NCBI GenBank assembly: GCA_020627645.1
Contig: JAHDGN010000096.1
Coordinates: 1-9,773, forward strand
From: Akkermansiaceae bacterium
GTDB taxonomy: Bacteria > Verrucomicrobiota > Verrucomicrobiia > Verrucomicrobiales > Akkermansiaceae
Length of the DNA stretch: 9,773 nt
Direction of reading: 5' to 3'
Shown here: piece by piece, positions 1 to 7,965 of the stretch
Layout of the letters: each line of letters begins with the position of its first letter
How positions within the stretch are numbered: position 1 is the stretch's first letter
The notes under the pieces: generated by a model
Seen by the model: the letters and a program-made list of their open reading frames with translations, nothing else
Told to the model about the DNA's origin: nothing
The model's database searches: none
Position numbers and translations under genes: made by a program

Positions 1-211
1 CCGAATCATCAGCCAAAACCAGATCATCAGTCAATCGGCTGATCGCCAATGCCTTCAAGCTCGCATTCTCCAAAAACGTCGTTCCCGTCTCTTCCACCAA
101 CGGCGGATCATCAATCACTGATAAATCCAACACCTCCACTCCGTTCAAAATAGAACGAATTTCCTCCACTTTATGCACATTTCGAGTCGCCACAACCAAT
201 CGATCTCTCAT
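1..211 (-). CDS. rdgB: RdgB/HAM1-family XTP/dITP pyrophosphatase, N-terminal part (gene cut by left window edge)
   Basis: Seventy codons can be read before the gene leaves the window. The family hydrolyses non-canonical purine triphosphates (XTP, dITP, ITP) to monophosphates and PPi in the cytoplasm, keeping them out of DNA and RNA. Seen: the phosphate-binding N-terminus LVVATRNVHKVEEI (residues 5-18, with T9, N11 and K14), the ETGTTFLENASLKA block (41-54), and the start of the catalytic ADDSG loop (A67, D68, D69, S70) exactly at the edge. The spacing matches E. coli RdgB, whose catalytic Asp is also D69. The start at 211 gives the usual short N-terminus and has AAGGGG at 213-218, although only one base from the ATG. 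In-frame ATGs at 232 and 235 would add 7 or 8 residues and have no visible ribosome site. The gene is divergent from the thioredoxin gene across 75 bp. The family call is firm; the exact start is not. Confidence 0.9.
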   Translation of the reverse strand, partial: MRDRLVVATRNVHKVEEIRSILNGVEVLDLSVIDDPPLVEETGTTFLENASLKALAISRLTDDLVLADDS

Positions 212-286
212 ACCCCTTGCTAACACCCACATCATTTTTTTCGACAATATTGGAATAAAATCACAACAAAAACCGCCTAAGAACAT

Positions 287-742
287 ATGAAGACAATGAA
301 AACATCCCTCGCGATCATCATCGCAGCCTTCGCCATCAACATGGCTCAAGCCGCAAACTACCTAACTGACTTCGAAGCCGCCAAAAAGAAAGCAAAAGCA
401 GAAAAGAAAGCCCTTCTCGTCAAATTCACCGGTTCCGACTGGTGCCGCCCATGCCAAACCCTCGACAAAAATGTCTTCTCAAAAGCAGCTTTCAAAAAAT
501 CAGTCGCCGAGAACTACGTCGTCGTCGTCATCGATTTCCCACGTAAAAAGAAGCTCCCTGAAGCTCAGGCCAAGGCAAACAAAGCTCTCGCCAAAAAATA
601 CAAAGTTCGTGGATACCCCACCGTTCTCCTCATGAACGAAAAAGGAAAAATTTTCAAAAATATGGGCTCATACCGTGGTGAAGATCACAAAGCCTACCTC
701 AAAAAACTTCAGAGCTCAGCCAAGGCCAAAGCCTTCCGCTAA
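287..742 (+). CDS. Exported thioredoxin-fold protein with CRPC active site
   Basis: A 151-residue protein, probably a periplasmic thiol-disulfide oxidoreductase or reductase of the thioredoxin_7-like group. Residues 1-22 form a Sec signal peptide: Lys at 2 and 5, a hydrophobic core at 8-17, and a probable cut after AQA22. The mature part has the thioredoxin elements in order: a beta strand LLVKF (43-47), GSDWCRPC with the redox pair C53 and C56, and the cis-proline loop GYPT with P111. The strand VLLMNEKGK (113-121) and a C-terminal helix follow. The sequence is strongly Lys-rich. A second in-frame ATG at 296 would also leave a usable signal peptide. Ribosome-site support is weak (AAGAA just upstream). 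A TAAAAT hexamer at 256-261 could be a -10 box but has no good -35. No redox partner (DsbD-like membrane reductase or substrate) lies in the window, so oxidising versus reducing function is unknown. It ends at a hairpin terminator shared with the convergent gene. Confidence 0.88.
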   Translation: MKTMKTSLAIIIAAFAINMAQAANYLTDFEAAKKKAKAEKKALLVKFTGSDWCRPCQTLDKNVFSKAAFKKSVAENYVVVVIDFPRKKKLPEAQAKANKALAKKYKVRGYPTVLLMNEKGKIFKNMGSYRGEDHKAYLKKLQSSAKAKAFR

Positions 743-755
743 TCAAAGATCTCGC

Positions 756-773
756 CCGCCAAGGGATTGGCGG
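756..773. repeat. Perfect 7-bp inverted repeat with GGGA loop
   Basis: CCGCCAA (756-762) and TTGGCGG (767-773) form a perfect 7-bp stem with a four-base loop, 14 bp after the thioredoxin stop codon. There is no T-tract on the plus-strand side, so it is not a classical terminator by itself. It could protect the mRNA 3' end or act together with the larger hairpin just downstream. Confidence 0.5.
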
Positions 774-780
774 ATATCAG

Positions 781-834
781 AAAAAAAACCTCGCTGTGGT
801 AATATTCGGTGCGACCACAGCGGGGTCATTTTTT
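781..834. terminator. Bidirectional Rho-independent terminator between convergent genes
   Basis: A 12-bp stem pairs 789-800 (CCTCGCTGTGGT) with 814-825 (ACCACAGCGGGG); one pair is a G-U wobble and the loop is 13 bases. On the left is an eight-A run (781-788), which reads as a U-tract for the minus-strand macroglobulin transcript. On the right is TCATTTTTT (826-834), a U-rich tail for the plus-strand thioredoxin transcript. Its place between two convergent stop codons (742 and 871) fits a terminator used from both sides. Confidence 0.88.
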
Positions 835-870
835 GAGGAAATCACTTAATTAAAGGGGTTCGATTCCACC

Positions 871-3800
871 TCAATCAGCCACTCTGATCTTCATCTCATT
901 CGAGTTCCCCCTCAACTCAGGCGCATACATCGCCTCTGCCCGGGTCGGCAAAGCGCTAAACTTTCCCGGAATCTCTGCCCTCAAGCGATAGCTCAAATTG
1001 TGACGGCCCCGTGGCAAACTCCTGACAAACATCGCGACTCGCTCATCTCTCATCTCCATAAATGCCCCTAATCCATTCCGGTGATAGCCACTACGCACTT
1101 CAACCGGCTCCAACCCAGCCGCCTTCCAATCCTCGAACACAAGATAGGTATAATCATTCTTACTCTCAATCGATAGCTCCACCTCAATCAAATCCCCACT
1201 CTTCACCTCGTCTCCACTCCTCAAAGCCACCCGCCTGAACTTCTCTTTCTTTTGAGTTAACGCTTGCCCTCGTGACCCCGCAACCCCTTCAGACGCATCG
1301 ACAGGCTCTAACTTATAAAAAGCACGCTCTACCTTCACTTCCAAACCAGCTTTCTTGATAAAGTCTTCCAACGAAAACACCTTCAAATAAGCGTTAGCAT
1401 ACAATGGCCCCTCCCCCTTCTTCTTCAACTCGATCACATGCTTACCAGCACCCAATACATCCCCCTCAACCACCACCGTGCCATCAAAGCTAAATAAATT
1501 CTCTTTCGAAATCTTAACCGTTTTCAACGATCTCCCATCCAACAAAACTTCAACCTCCAGATCCGGAGACATCTCACCCGAAGCTCGCAAATAACCAGCC
1601 AACGCTTCCAAACAAAATGCCGTATCTCGAGTCGAACGCCAATAGGTCGCATTCTTCCGATTGTTCACCAAATACTTCACCACACCCCTCGCCTCCTCAC
1701 TCTTAGGCTTAACAACCGACAACAATTTCAAATATGTCGCATGAGCCTCAAACTCATTCCCATACCAATACCACCAATAGCCACCATTTCTCAGATCCAA
1801 GTAGGCCGACTGATTCTCGGGATCCTTGACTAAAAATTGCTCCACGTTGCGTAAAACCGCATCCCTCTCCGTCACCCGATTCAAACGATGCAATTCCAAA
1901 CCTAACAAACACTTTGCGTAGACAGGTAAACCCACTCGATCCCGAATCAAATACCCAAGCATCTCTTTATGATCGACACCCGCTTTCCCCAAAATTTCTC
2001 TCACCATCACATCCATCGCACTTGCCTTCTCTTTTGTATTCTTCTCCCTCTTTTTCCAATGCCTCAATCGATCTGCTTCTTTCTCTTCAAACTTCTTCAA
2101 CCACTTCACTCCCCGATCCAAGATTCCTTTTGGTAGGGAAGCTCCATTCTCCTTTGCCAAGATCAACCCATGAACCACCACTGCTGTCGTGTGTGGATAA
2201 GATCTCTCCCCATACCCCGAAAACCATCCCCACCCTCCATCGTTGTTTTGCATCTCAACCAACCTAGCGATCCCATCTCCCACCATCTTCTCTACCTCAT
2301 CCTGGTCCCAAACCGGATTATTCTTCCACTGTCTCCACTGCTCAGCCCTCTCCTTAGCATCACCAATCTCTTGAGGATTCAAATTGACCCGCTTGTTCTT
2401 CACCGCCAACAAATCAACCCCCATTTCTTTGAGAACCTTCTGCGTCACCACAGTCGGGACAAACCGATTCAATGTCTGCTCCGTGCACCCATAAGGATAA
2501 CTCACCAAATAAGGCAACGCATCCACCATCGCAGTCGCAATCGTTGGCGAATACCTCACTTCCAACCTCGTTTCACTGGGACGTCTCTTTTCCGGAACTT
2601 CAAATTCAATCTTTGCCGAATGACCTTCCGGCGCAATCGCCCGACTCCAAGAATCGGTTTTCTCCATTCCATGAACATACACTGGAAATACCTTTTCCAT
2701 CGCATCAGCATCATCGCTCGCCACCGCCTTCATCCTCACTGTCACTTCACCTTCGGCTTTAGCCACCACTTTCCATTCGACCCGCTTTTCTCCACCCGCC
2801 GGAATCACCACCACACTCGACAACCCACCAACAGCCTCAACCGTCCCCCCATCCAATTCCAAACTCACTTCCACCTCTTTGGCTTCCTCGTGATAGTTGT
2901 GGACGATTCCGCTCAACACCACCTCGTCACCTTCGACAAAAAACCTCGGAGCCTGCAAACGAATCAAAAGATCCTTACTGACGATCAATTCTGCACTACC
3001 CTCACCCACTCGCGTCCCCTGTCCCACCGCCCATGTCTTCACTTTCCACGTCGTCAAGTTATCCGGCATCTCCAAATCAATCACCGCCTCCCCCTTCTCA
3101 TCCGTTTCCAACGCCCCCACCCACTTGACCAAATCAGCAAATTCCGATCTCACCGTCACTTTAACTCCACTCCCACTCTCATGACCACCTCCACCACCGG
3201 CATTCTCTTTGAAACTTTGCGCCTCAGCAAGCATCACCATACCAGACATTCTGGCGGAGTTATTCTGGCCTCTCGCGGCGAACTTGGATCTTCTCCCCGG
3301 ATCTCCACTTTTCCTCGATTCTTCGCCTAGACTTTCAAACAGATAACGCGTGGCCACCATCGCCCCAAATTTCCCCAGATCTCTCATCCGCTCTTTGTTC
3401 GGATCATAAACCGGAGATTCTCCCTTTGTTTGCGAATACACACCACGATAACTAGGATAGAACGATCTCTTATGATTCCAGAAAAACTGCTCGATTTTCG
3501 GAACATTCGATCCACCTGAGATAGACTCCAGGCTCTTGTCGTAGACCGTCACCGCCGTGCTCCCCACAAAGGGTTCACCGTTTTCATCCGTCAGCCTCAC
3601 CTTCACTTTGCCCTCATCACCCGGCCCATACTTCTCCTTTTCAGGGATAACCTCCACATTCAAAATCCGCTTAACCGGAGGCAAAAAGATCTCACGCATC
3701 TTTGAAACGACACGCCCGCGCGAAATCGCCATCGCATAAACAAACATATTCGGCAGATCACGCTTCTCCAACTTCAGCTCAAACTCGTGAGATTTCCCCT

Positions 3801-6800
3801 TCATTCGAATCACTTCCAACTTCTCGGCCACATGCCCTGATCCCCGCACAAAGAGGAGCACCGTTGAATCAGGCTCGCTCGTCTGAATCAAAACCTTTGC
3901 CGAATCACCCGGGGCATAAACCTTCTTCTCAACCACAACTTCCAAATCATTAAACATCCCACCACCACCTTCGTTTTTCTCACCCTTGACCACAAAAACT
4001 GTCGCCCCTTCAGCTTCATTTCCCTTGCCATCCTTCACGACGGCCGAAATCCGATACTGCCCAGCCTTCGGAACCTCAAATTCCAACTCACCTCGCCCCC
4101 CATCAGTCGTCTCTCCTTCCCACTCCTTGACCAATTCCTCCTGAACTTCTCCCTTCTCATCAAGCTGCACCCTCCAAAGCTTCAACGCAACCTCCCCCTT
4201 CACCGGTTTCCGATTCAATGTCTGTGCAATATAAGTCAATTTTCCAGGCTCACCTGGACGCATCCACCCACGATCTAACCAGGTCGTCACCTGAAACATC
4301 TGACGTCCCGCCAAAACATTTCCCTGACCAACAATCGTCCGACGCGAAGCATCAACCACTTCTGCCGTCACTTCATAGCGATGATCCAAATCACCATGCA
4401 CCAACTTTGCCACCGATGTATCCACCTTCACCTTAACAACCCCGTCGGCCCCGATCTCATACTCACGCTCCATCACCAACTCACCCGGCACGCGCCGTCT
4501 CCAATCAAACTCAGGGCCTCTTGGAGGACAAACACAACCCCATTTGTGCCAACCAGGATACCATTCATAATCCTGACCAAACCACCAATATCCCCCACCA
4601 TACAACCAGTCCCATCGATCACTGGGATACCAACGCTCAGAATGAGAATACCTCATTACTTTGACCTTAACCTTCGCCTCAGTCACCGGAGCCCCATGAT
4701 AATATTTGGCCTTCACCTCCGCTTCAAATTCCTCACCCAATGCAATCGGTTCTTTTGGGCCACTCACCAAAACCTCGTACTCTGGCTTCTTATATTCCTC
4801 CACTCGGAACGAAAGCCATCCGCCTACCTCTCCCTTCAATGACACTTGATACTGCCCCAATTTACCATCCTCAGGAATCACCCAACTCGTCTCCAAACCT
4901 CCATATTCATCAGCAACCAGCGCTTTCGCCTCCATGACCTTCTGTCCATCCCGATCCTGAATCATCACATCAAAAACCTTTCCGGCATAGATCGATTTCT
5001 CGTTTTGATCATACCTAGCAGATCTTGCCCAAAATTTCACCTTCACCTCCTGGCCCGGACGATAAACCGGACGATCAGACAAACCAAATGCCCTCTTTTG
5101 TTGCAAATGATCATACTGAAAATCTCCCCAATAAAAGTGATCAAATCCTAAAAACGCCTTTCGCTCTCCCTGGCCACGGGCAATCACCATCCATTGAAAA
5201 TCCTTCGACAACTCTCCTTTTGCAATTTTCAAAACACCATCCGGACCCACTTCCTTTTTAAACCTCTTTGTCTTCACTTCATACCTACGATTCCCCACCC
5301 TCTTCTTCAAATACTTCTGATGATAACCAAAAAATTCCACCTCTCCTGCCAAACCATCTCCCGCCTTGGCATCCCCAAAATAAAACACCCGATGATCCTT
5401 CGTCTGCTGACTTAACAACACTGAATCCGAAATCCAGATGACCATCCAAGAATCATTTCCATTCCCAGCTCTTGCCTTTAACAAATAAGCACCTGCTTTT
5501 TTCCCCGGTACTTCAATCATCGCCATCGCACTCAAGAGCTCTTTCTCAGGCTTCAATTCCTGATTCCAATCCACCAATTTTTCTCCCAAATACCGCTTCC
5601 TCTCCTGCCCGACCAAAAGCTCTCCAAAAGATCCCAGTCTGGACTTTCGCCAATCGACACTTTCAGGGTTCCCCTCGAAATAGGTCATCACATCCTCCAA
5701 CAACAAATCCATCTTCACCTCATAAAGTTCACAATCCACCGATTTGGCATTTCGGAAAAGAAAAGGCACCTGAGGTTCCACTCCTGCCATGAACATTGAC
5801 ACCGGCTCAAATCTACCCCAATCACCCGTAATTTGATCCAGAAGCTTTGCCCGACTCTTGCTCTCATCATCCCCACAAATCTCCATCACCTGCCTTAACT
5901 CTTTGGCCGCCGCAACATACTGACGACGATCTAAGAAAACCTGAACCAAAGAATCCCCAGCACTCCCCACCTTTTCCTGCTGATACAATCGCCGATAAAT
6001 CGGAATAAAGCGATAATCCTTCCTCAATTCAAAACGCTTCACTCCGTTTGCCAACTTAGCAATCGTTTCCCCTTCACCCAACGTTCCCGTTTGCAGAATC
6101 CCCTTCTGCGATTCTTCATCATCTCTCCCATACCACCCACGATAGCCCCCTAGCGTTCCCACTCCATAGATTCGTCTCATCGTATTCGCCCAATTCTCCT
6201 CCACCCCATTTTTCCGCTTTGGATCCAGTCGACTGATCTCCCCAATCAACCATCGCCACCTCTCCCCATCATTTTTCGCAGCCTCCCAGCCCCCAGGAAC
6301 ATCGAAATAAACCACTTTGCCTGCTCGATCCACTGGAGCTCCCGAACCCGAATACAACCCTCTTCCATCTCCATAATCAGGCAACACATCAACCGAAGTA
6401 AGCTGTCCAAGAGCCCAAAAAGATCCGCGCGACAAACGATCCTCTGTCAAACTTTCAGACAACTGCGCAAACGCTCGCACCTTTTGCTGATCCGTTTTCG
6501 CATGTTCAAGAGCTTTCAAAAACAACTGCATTGAGCGAACCCGATCCCGCTCCTTCGCAGTGACCTGACGCCCTCCTCGAAACTCATTCCTCCGAAACTC
6601 ACCATCCAGAATCATTCCCCAATCACTTGCTGAACGCAGCTCCACGCCCGCCCCAATCAACAACCCAACATTCTTTGGACACCGCGCAACCGCTTTCTCG
6701 ATCAAATCGTCTAGAAGAGTCATCTTATTCAGCTTCCGTAACGACTTCACCCCCGTTCGCAAATCCTCCCAACTCTTGTCATCGTCAACGCCTAACAAGT

Positions 6801-6954
6801 CCCGCTCATAAATCTCAAAAGCTTCTTTCCAATTCCCCTGCTTCACCGCTGCTTCCATATTGGATCGAAATTTTCCGCGATCCGAAGCTCCCACCCCCAT
6901 CAACGCACCTAAAAAAACACCTAAAGTGATCAAATATCTCGAAAATGCAGTCAT
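871..6954 (-). CDS. Giant exported bacterial alpha-2-macroglobulin with intact thioester motif
   Basis: A 2027-residue protein of the alpha-2-macroglobulin family. These are protease-trapping proteins: cleavage of a bait region activates a Cys-Gln thioester that binds the protease covalently. Seen: a signal peptide (1-23, probable cut near VGA/SD) without a lipobox Cys; a helical, TPR-like region to about 390; and an MG1-like start near 396 (VPFLFRN). The MG2 signature DRPVYRPGQ is at 627, MG3 starts near 718 and has an aromatic-rich insert (about 768-815), and further MG domains lie near 894, 1013 and 1109. The presumed bait region is about 1190-1257, ending in five glycines. The family core VRSEFADLVKW starts at 1268 and PDNLTTWKV follows. 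The thioester motif YGCTEQ has C1490 and Q1493, in a thioester domain reaching to about 1790. The C-terminal domain ends with the AEAMYAPELRGNS block. It is longer than E. coli YfhM (about 1650 residues, a lipoprotein). The start at 6954 has AGGA seven bases upstream. MG numbering is inferred; family membership is firm. No pbpC neighbour is present. Confidence 0.95.
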   Translation of the reverse strand: MTAFSRYLITLGVFLGALMGVGASDRGKFRSNMEAAVKQGNWKEAFEIYERDLLGVDDDKSWEDLRTGVKSLRKLNKMTLLDDLIEKAVARCPKNVGLLIGAGVELRSASDWGMILDGEFRRNEFRGGRQVTAKERDRVRSMQLFLKALEHAKTDQQKVRAFAQLSESLTEDRLSRGSFWALGQLTSVDVLPDYGDGRGLYSGSGAPVDRAGKVVYFDVPGGWEAAKNDGERWRWLIGEISRLDPKRKNGVEENWANTMRRIYGVGTLGGYRGWYGRDDEESQKGILQTGTLGEGETIAKLANGVKRFELRKDYRFIPIYRRLYQQEKVGSAGDSLVQVFLDRRQYVAAAKELRQVMEICGDDESKSRAKLLDQITGDWGRFEPVSMFMAGVEPQVPFLFRNAKSVDCELYEVKMDLLLEDVMTYFEGNPESVDWRKSRLGSFGELLVGQERKRYLGEKLVDWNQELKPEKELLSAMAMIEVPGKKAGAYLLKARAGNGNDSWMVIWISDSVLLSQQTKDHRVFYFGDAKAGDGLAGEVEFFGYHQKYLKKRVGNRRYEVKTKRFKKEVGPDGVLKIAKGELSKDFQWMVIARGQGERKAFLGFDHFYWGDFQYDHLQQKRAFGLSDRPVYRPGQEVKVKFWARSARYDQNEKSIYAGKVFDVMIQDRDGQKVMEAKALVADEYGGLETSWVIPEDGKLGQYQVSLKGEVGGWLSFRVEEYKKPEYEVLVSGPKEPIALGEEFEAEVKAKYYHGAPVTEAKVKVKVMRYSHSERWYPSDRWDWLYGGGYWWFGQDYEWYPGWHKWGCVCPPRGPEFDWRRRVPGELVMEREYEIGADGVVKVKVDTSVAKLVHGDLDHRYEVTAEVVDASRRTIVGQGNVLAGRQMFQVTTWLDRGWMRPGEPGKLTYIAQTLNRKPVKGEVALKLWRVQLDEKGEVQEELVKEWEGETTDGGRGELEFEVPKAGQYRISAVVKDGKGNEAEGATVFVVKGEKNEGGGGMFNDLEVVVEKKVYAPGDSAKVLIQTSEPDSTVLLFVRGSGHVAEKLEVIRMKGKSHEFELKLEKRDLPNMFVYAMAISRGRVVSKMREIFLPPVKRILNVEVIPEKEKYGPGDEGKVKVRLTDENGEPFVGSTAVTVYDKSLESISGGSNVPKIEQFFWNHKRSFYPSYRGVYSQTKGESPVYDPNKERMRDLGKFGAMVATRYLFESLGEESRKSGDPGRRSKFAARGQNNSARMSGMVMLAEAQSFKENAGGGGGHESGSGVKVTVRSEFADLVKWVGALETDEKGEAVIDLEMPDNLTTWKVKTWAVGQGTRVGEGSAELIVSKDLLIRLQAPRFFVEGDEVVLSGIVHNYHEEAKEVEVSLELDGGTVEAVGGLSSVVVIPAGGEKRVEWKVVAKAEGEVTVRMKAVASDDADAMEKVFPVYVHGMEKTDSWSRAIAPEGHSAKIEFEVPEKRRPSETRLEVRYSPTIATAMVDALPYLVSYPYGCTEQTLNRFVPTVVTQKVLKEMGVDLLAVKNKRVNLNPQEIGDAKERAEQWRQWKNNPVWDQDEVEKMVGDGIARLVEMQNNDGGWGWFSGYGERSYPHTTAVVVHGLILAKENGASLPKGILDRGVKWLKKFEEKEADRLRHWKKREKNTKEKASAMDVMVREILGKAGVDHKEMLGYLIRDRVGLPVYAKCLLGLELHRLNRVTERDAVLRNVEQFLVKDPENQSAYLDLRNGGYWWYWYGNEFEAHATYLKLLSVVKPKSEEARGVVKYLVNNRKNATYWRSTRDTAFCLEALAGYLRASGEMSPDLEVEVLLDGRSLKTVKISKENLFSFDGTVVVEGDVLGAGKHVIELKKKGEGPLYANAYLKVFSLEDFIKKAGLEVKVERAFYKLEPVDASEGVAGSRGQALTQKKEKFRRVALRSGDEVKSGDLIEVELSIESKNDYTYLVFEDWKAAGLEPVEVRSGYHRNGLGAFMEMRDERVAMFVRSLPRGRHNLSYRLRAEIPGKFSALPTRAEAMYAPELRGNSNEMKIRVAD

Positions 6955-6960
6955 CGTTCA

Positions 6961-6996
6961 GTCCTAGTCTATAAGAGAGAAATCTCTCCTCTCCAA
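6961..6996 (-). promoter_or_regulatory. Candidate promoter of the macroglobulin gene, with a palindrome in the spacer
   Basis: On the minus strand, TTGGAG (6991-6996) and TATAGA (6968-6973) are separated by exactly 17 bp. The matches to sigma-70 boxes are only moderate (3/6 and 4/6). The spacer contains the inverted repeat GAGAGA-AA-TCTCTC (6975-6988), which could be an operator or could simply reflect a purine-rich stretch. If the start point lies about 7 bases after the -10 box, the leader would be very short, and the AGGA ribosome site (6962-6965) would sit at the extreme 5' end of the mRNA. That weakens the call. Confidence 0.3.
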
Positions 6997-7024
6997 GCCA
7001 TCAGACAAACACACAGAAAGAACC

Positions 7025-7045
7025 TTGGAAAAAAATCCAAAAAAA
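7025..7045. other. Two seven-base A-tracts spaced one helical turn apart
   Basis: Runs of seven A at 7029-7035 and 7039-7045 are centred 10 bp apart, the spacing that produces intrinsic DNA bending. The first run lies in the loop of a small TTGGA/TCCAA inverted repeat (7025-7029 and 7036-7040). The tracts are upstream of the candidate macroglobulin promoter. As T-runs on the minus strand they could instead help end transcripts from map, but no strong GC-rich stem precedes them. Confidence 0.4.
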
Positions 7046-7112
7046 TCACCAAACCTGAGAAGGGCACCTCCGGCAACTAGCAATCCCCCAGGCATTCTTT
7101 CCCCCCGCCCCT

Positions 7113-7919
7113 CTAACTAAGAGGCGGAATTCCCAACTGCTTTGGCAATGCCGACCGTGGTCGCCATGTCAAAATTTCCGGATCACCGTGAGTCACCAAA
7201 ACTGTATGCTCAAAATGACACGAGGGCCTCCGATCCGAAGTCACCACCGTCCAACCATCATCCAAATAATCGACCGACCCCACTCCCGCATTAATCATCG
7301 GCTCAATCGCCAAAATCATCCCCGCCTTCAAAATCGGCGACGCACCAGGCGGACGGTAATTTGGAACCTGCGGCTCCTCATGCAACTGGCGACCAACCCC
7401 ATGCCCCACCAAATCTCTCACCACTGTAAACCCAAAACGAGTCACATACTCCTCAACAGACGCACACAAATCGTGAAGCTTATTCCCAGATCTCGCATGG
7501 GAAATCGCCACAAACAATGACTCCTCAGTCACCGCCATCAGCTTTTTCTGCTCGCCATCAATTTTCCCAACAGGAACCGTCAACGCGTTGTCACCAATCC
7601 AACCTTGCCTCTTAATTCCGACATCCAAACTCACCAAATCTCCATCCTGAATCACACGATCACCCCCAATCCCATGAACAACCTCCTCATTCATGGAAAT
7701 GCACGTCACCCCCGGGAAACCACGATAGCCATGAAACGCACTCTTCACCTTCAATTCCTCCATTCGATCCTTCGCAAAATCATCAACCTCTTTGGTCGTC
7801 CGACCAGCCTCAATAAAGCGAGCCGTTGTTTGCAAAATTTCGCTCGCCACCTTCCCCGCCTCCCGCATCTTCTCAATCTCCTGCTTCGTCTTGATCGGGA
7901 TTTTTGAACGCTTTGCCAT
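7113..7919 (-). CDS. map: Type I methionine aminopeptidase
   Basis: A 268-residue cytoplasmic metalloprotease that removes the initiator methionine from new proteins after deformylation. The pita-bread fold motifs are all present, with every metal ligand in place: D99 (SLDVG), D110 (GDNALT), H173 (GHGVGRQLHEEP), E206 (IEPM) and E237 (FEHTVLVT). Substrate-side histidines are H82 (VVHGIGGD) and H180. Positions are offset by two or three from E. coli MetAP (D97, D108, H171, E204, E235), so it is full length with no N-terminal zinc-finger extension. The start at 7919 gives the typical MAKRSKIPIKTKQEIEKMREAG beginning in frame with the conserved fold. AGGA lies ten bases upstream (7930-7933). The stop of the upstream sulfatase gene is 46 bp away, close enough for co-transcription. 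It is not near secY, adk or infA here, where map often sits in other bacteria. A small imperfect hairpin (7110-7124) overlaps the stop codon but has no U-tract. Confidence 0.96.
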   Translation of the reverse strand: MAKRSKIPIKTKQEIEKMREAGKVASEILQTTARFIEAGRTTKEVDDFAKDRMEELKVKSAFHGYRGFPGVTCISMNEEVVHGIGGDRVIQDGDLVSLDVGIKRQGWIGDNALTVPVGKIDGEQKKLMAVTEESLFVAISHARSGNKLHDLCASVEEYVTRFGFTVVRDLVGHGVGRQLHEEPQVPNYRPPGASPILKAGMILAIEPMINAGVGSVDYLDDGWTVVTSDRRPSCHFEHTVLVTHGDPEILTWRPRSALPKQLGIPPLS

Positions 7920-7965
7920 CTGACAATGATCCTAAAAAGTTGAACTCCTATGCGAAAACCAAAAC

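Noticed and set aside
1..37. Direct repeat of ATCATCAG near the left edge
   Set aside because: The two copies fall inside the rdgB coding sequence in Asp-Asp codons (TDDL and ADDS) and are explained by the protein sequence.
2170..3330. A 386-codon open frame on the plus strand, antisense to the macroglobulin gene
   Set aside because: Its translation is dominated by His, Pro, Arg, Ser and Leu with no recognisable motif. It lies wholly inside a gene whose frame is well supported by family signatures, and the other plus-strand frames in this gene look the same. It is a codon-bias shadow.
7105..7127. Hairpin CCTCT/AGAGG with outer CCG/CGG pairs at the end of map as a terminator
   Set aside because: The stem is short and bulged, includes the stop codon, and is followed on the minus strand by G and A rather than a T-tract.
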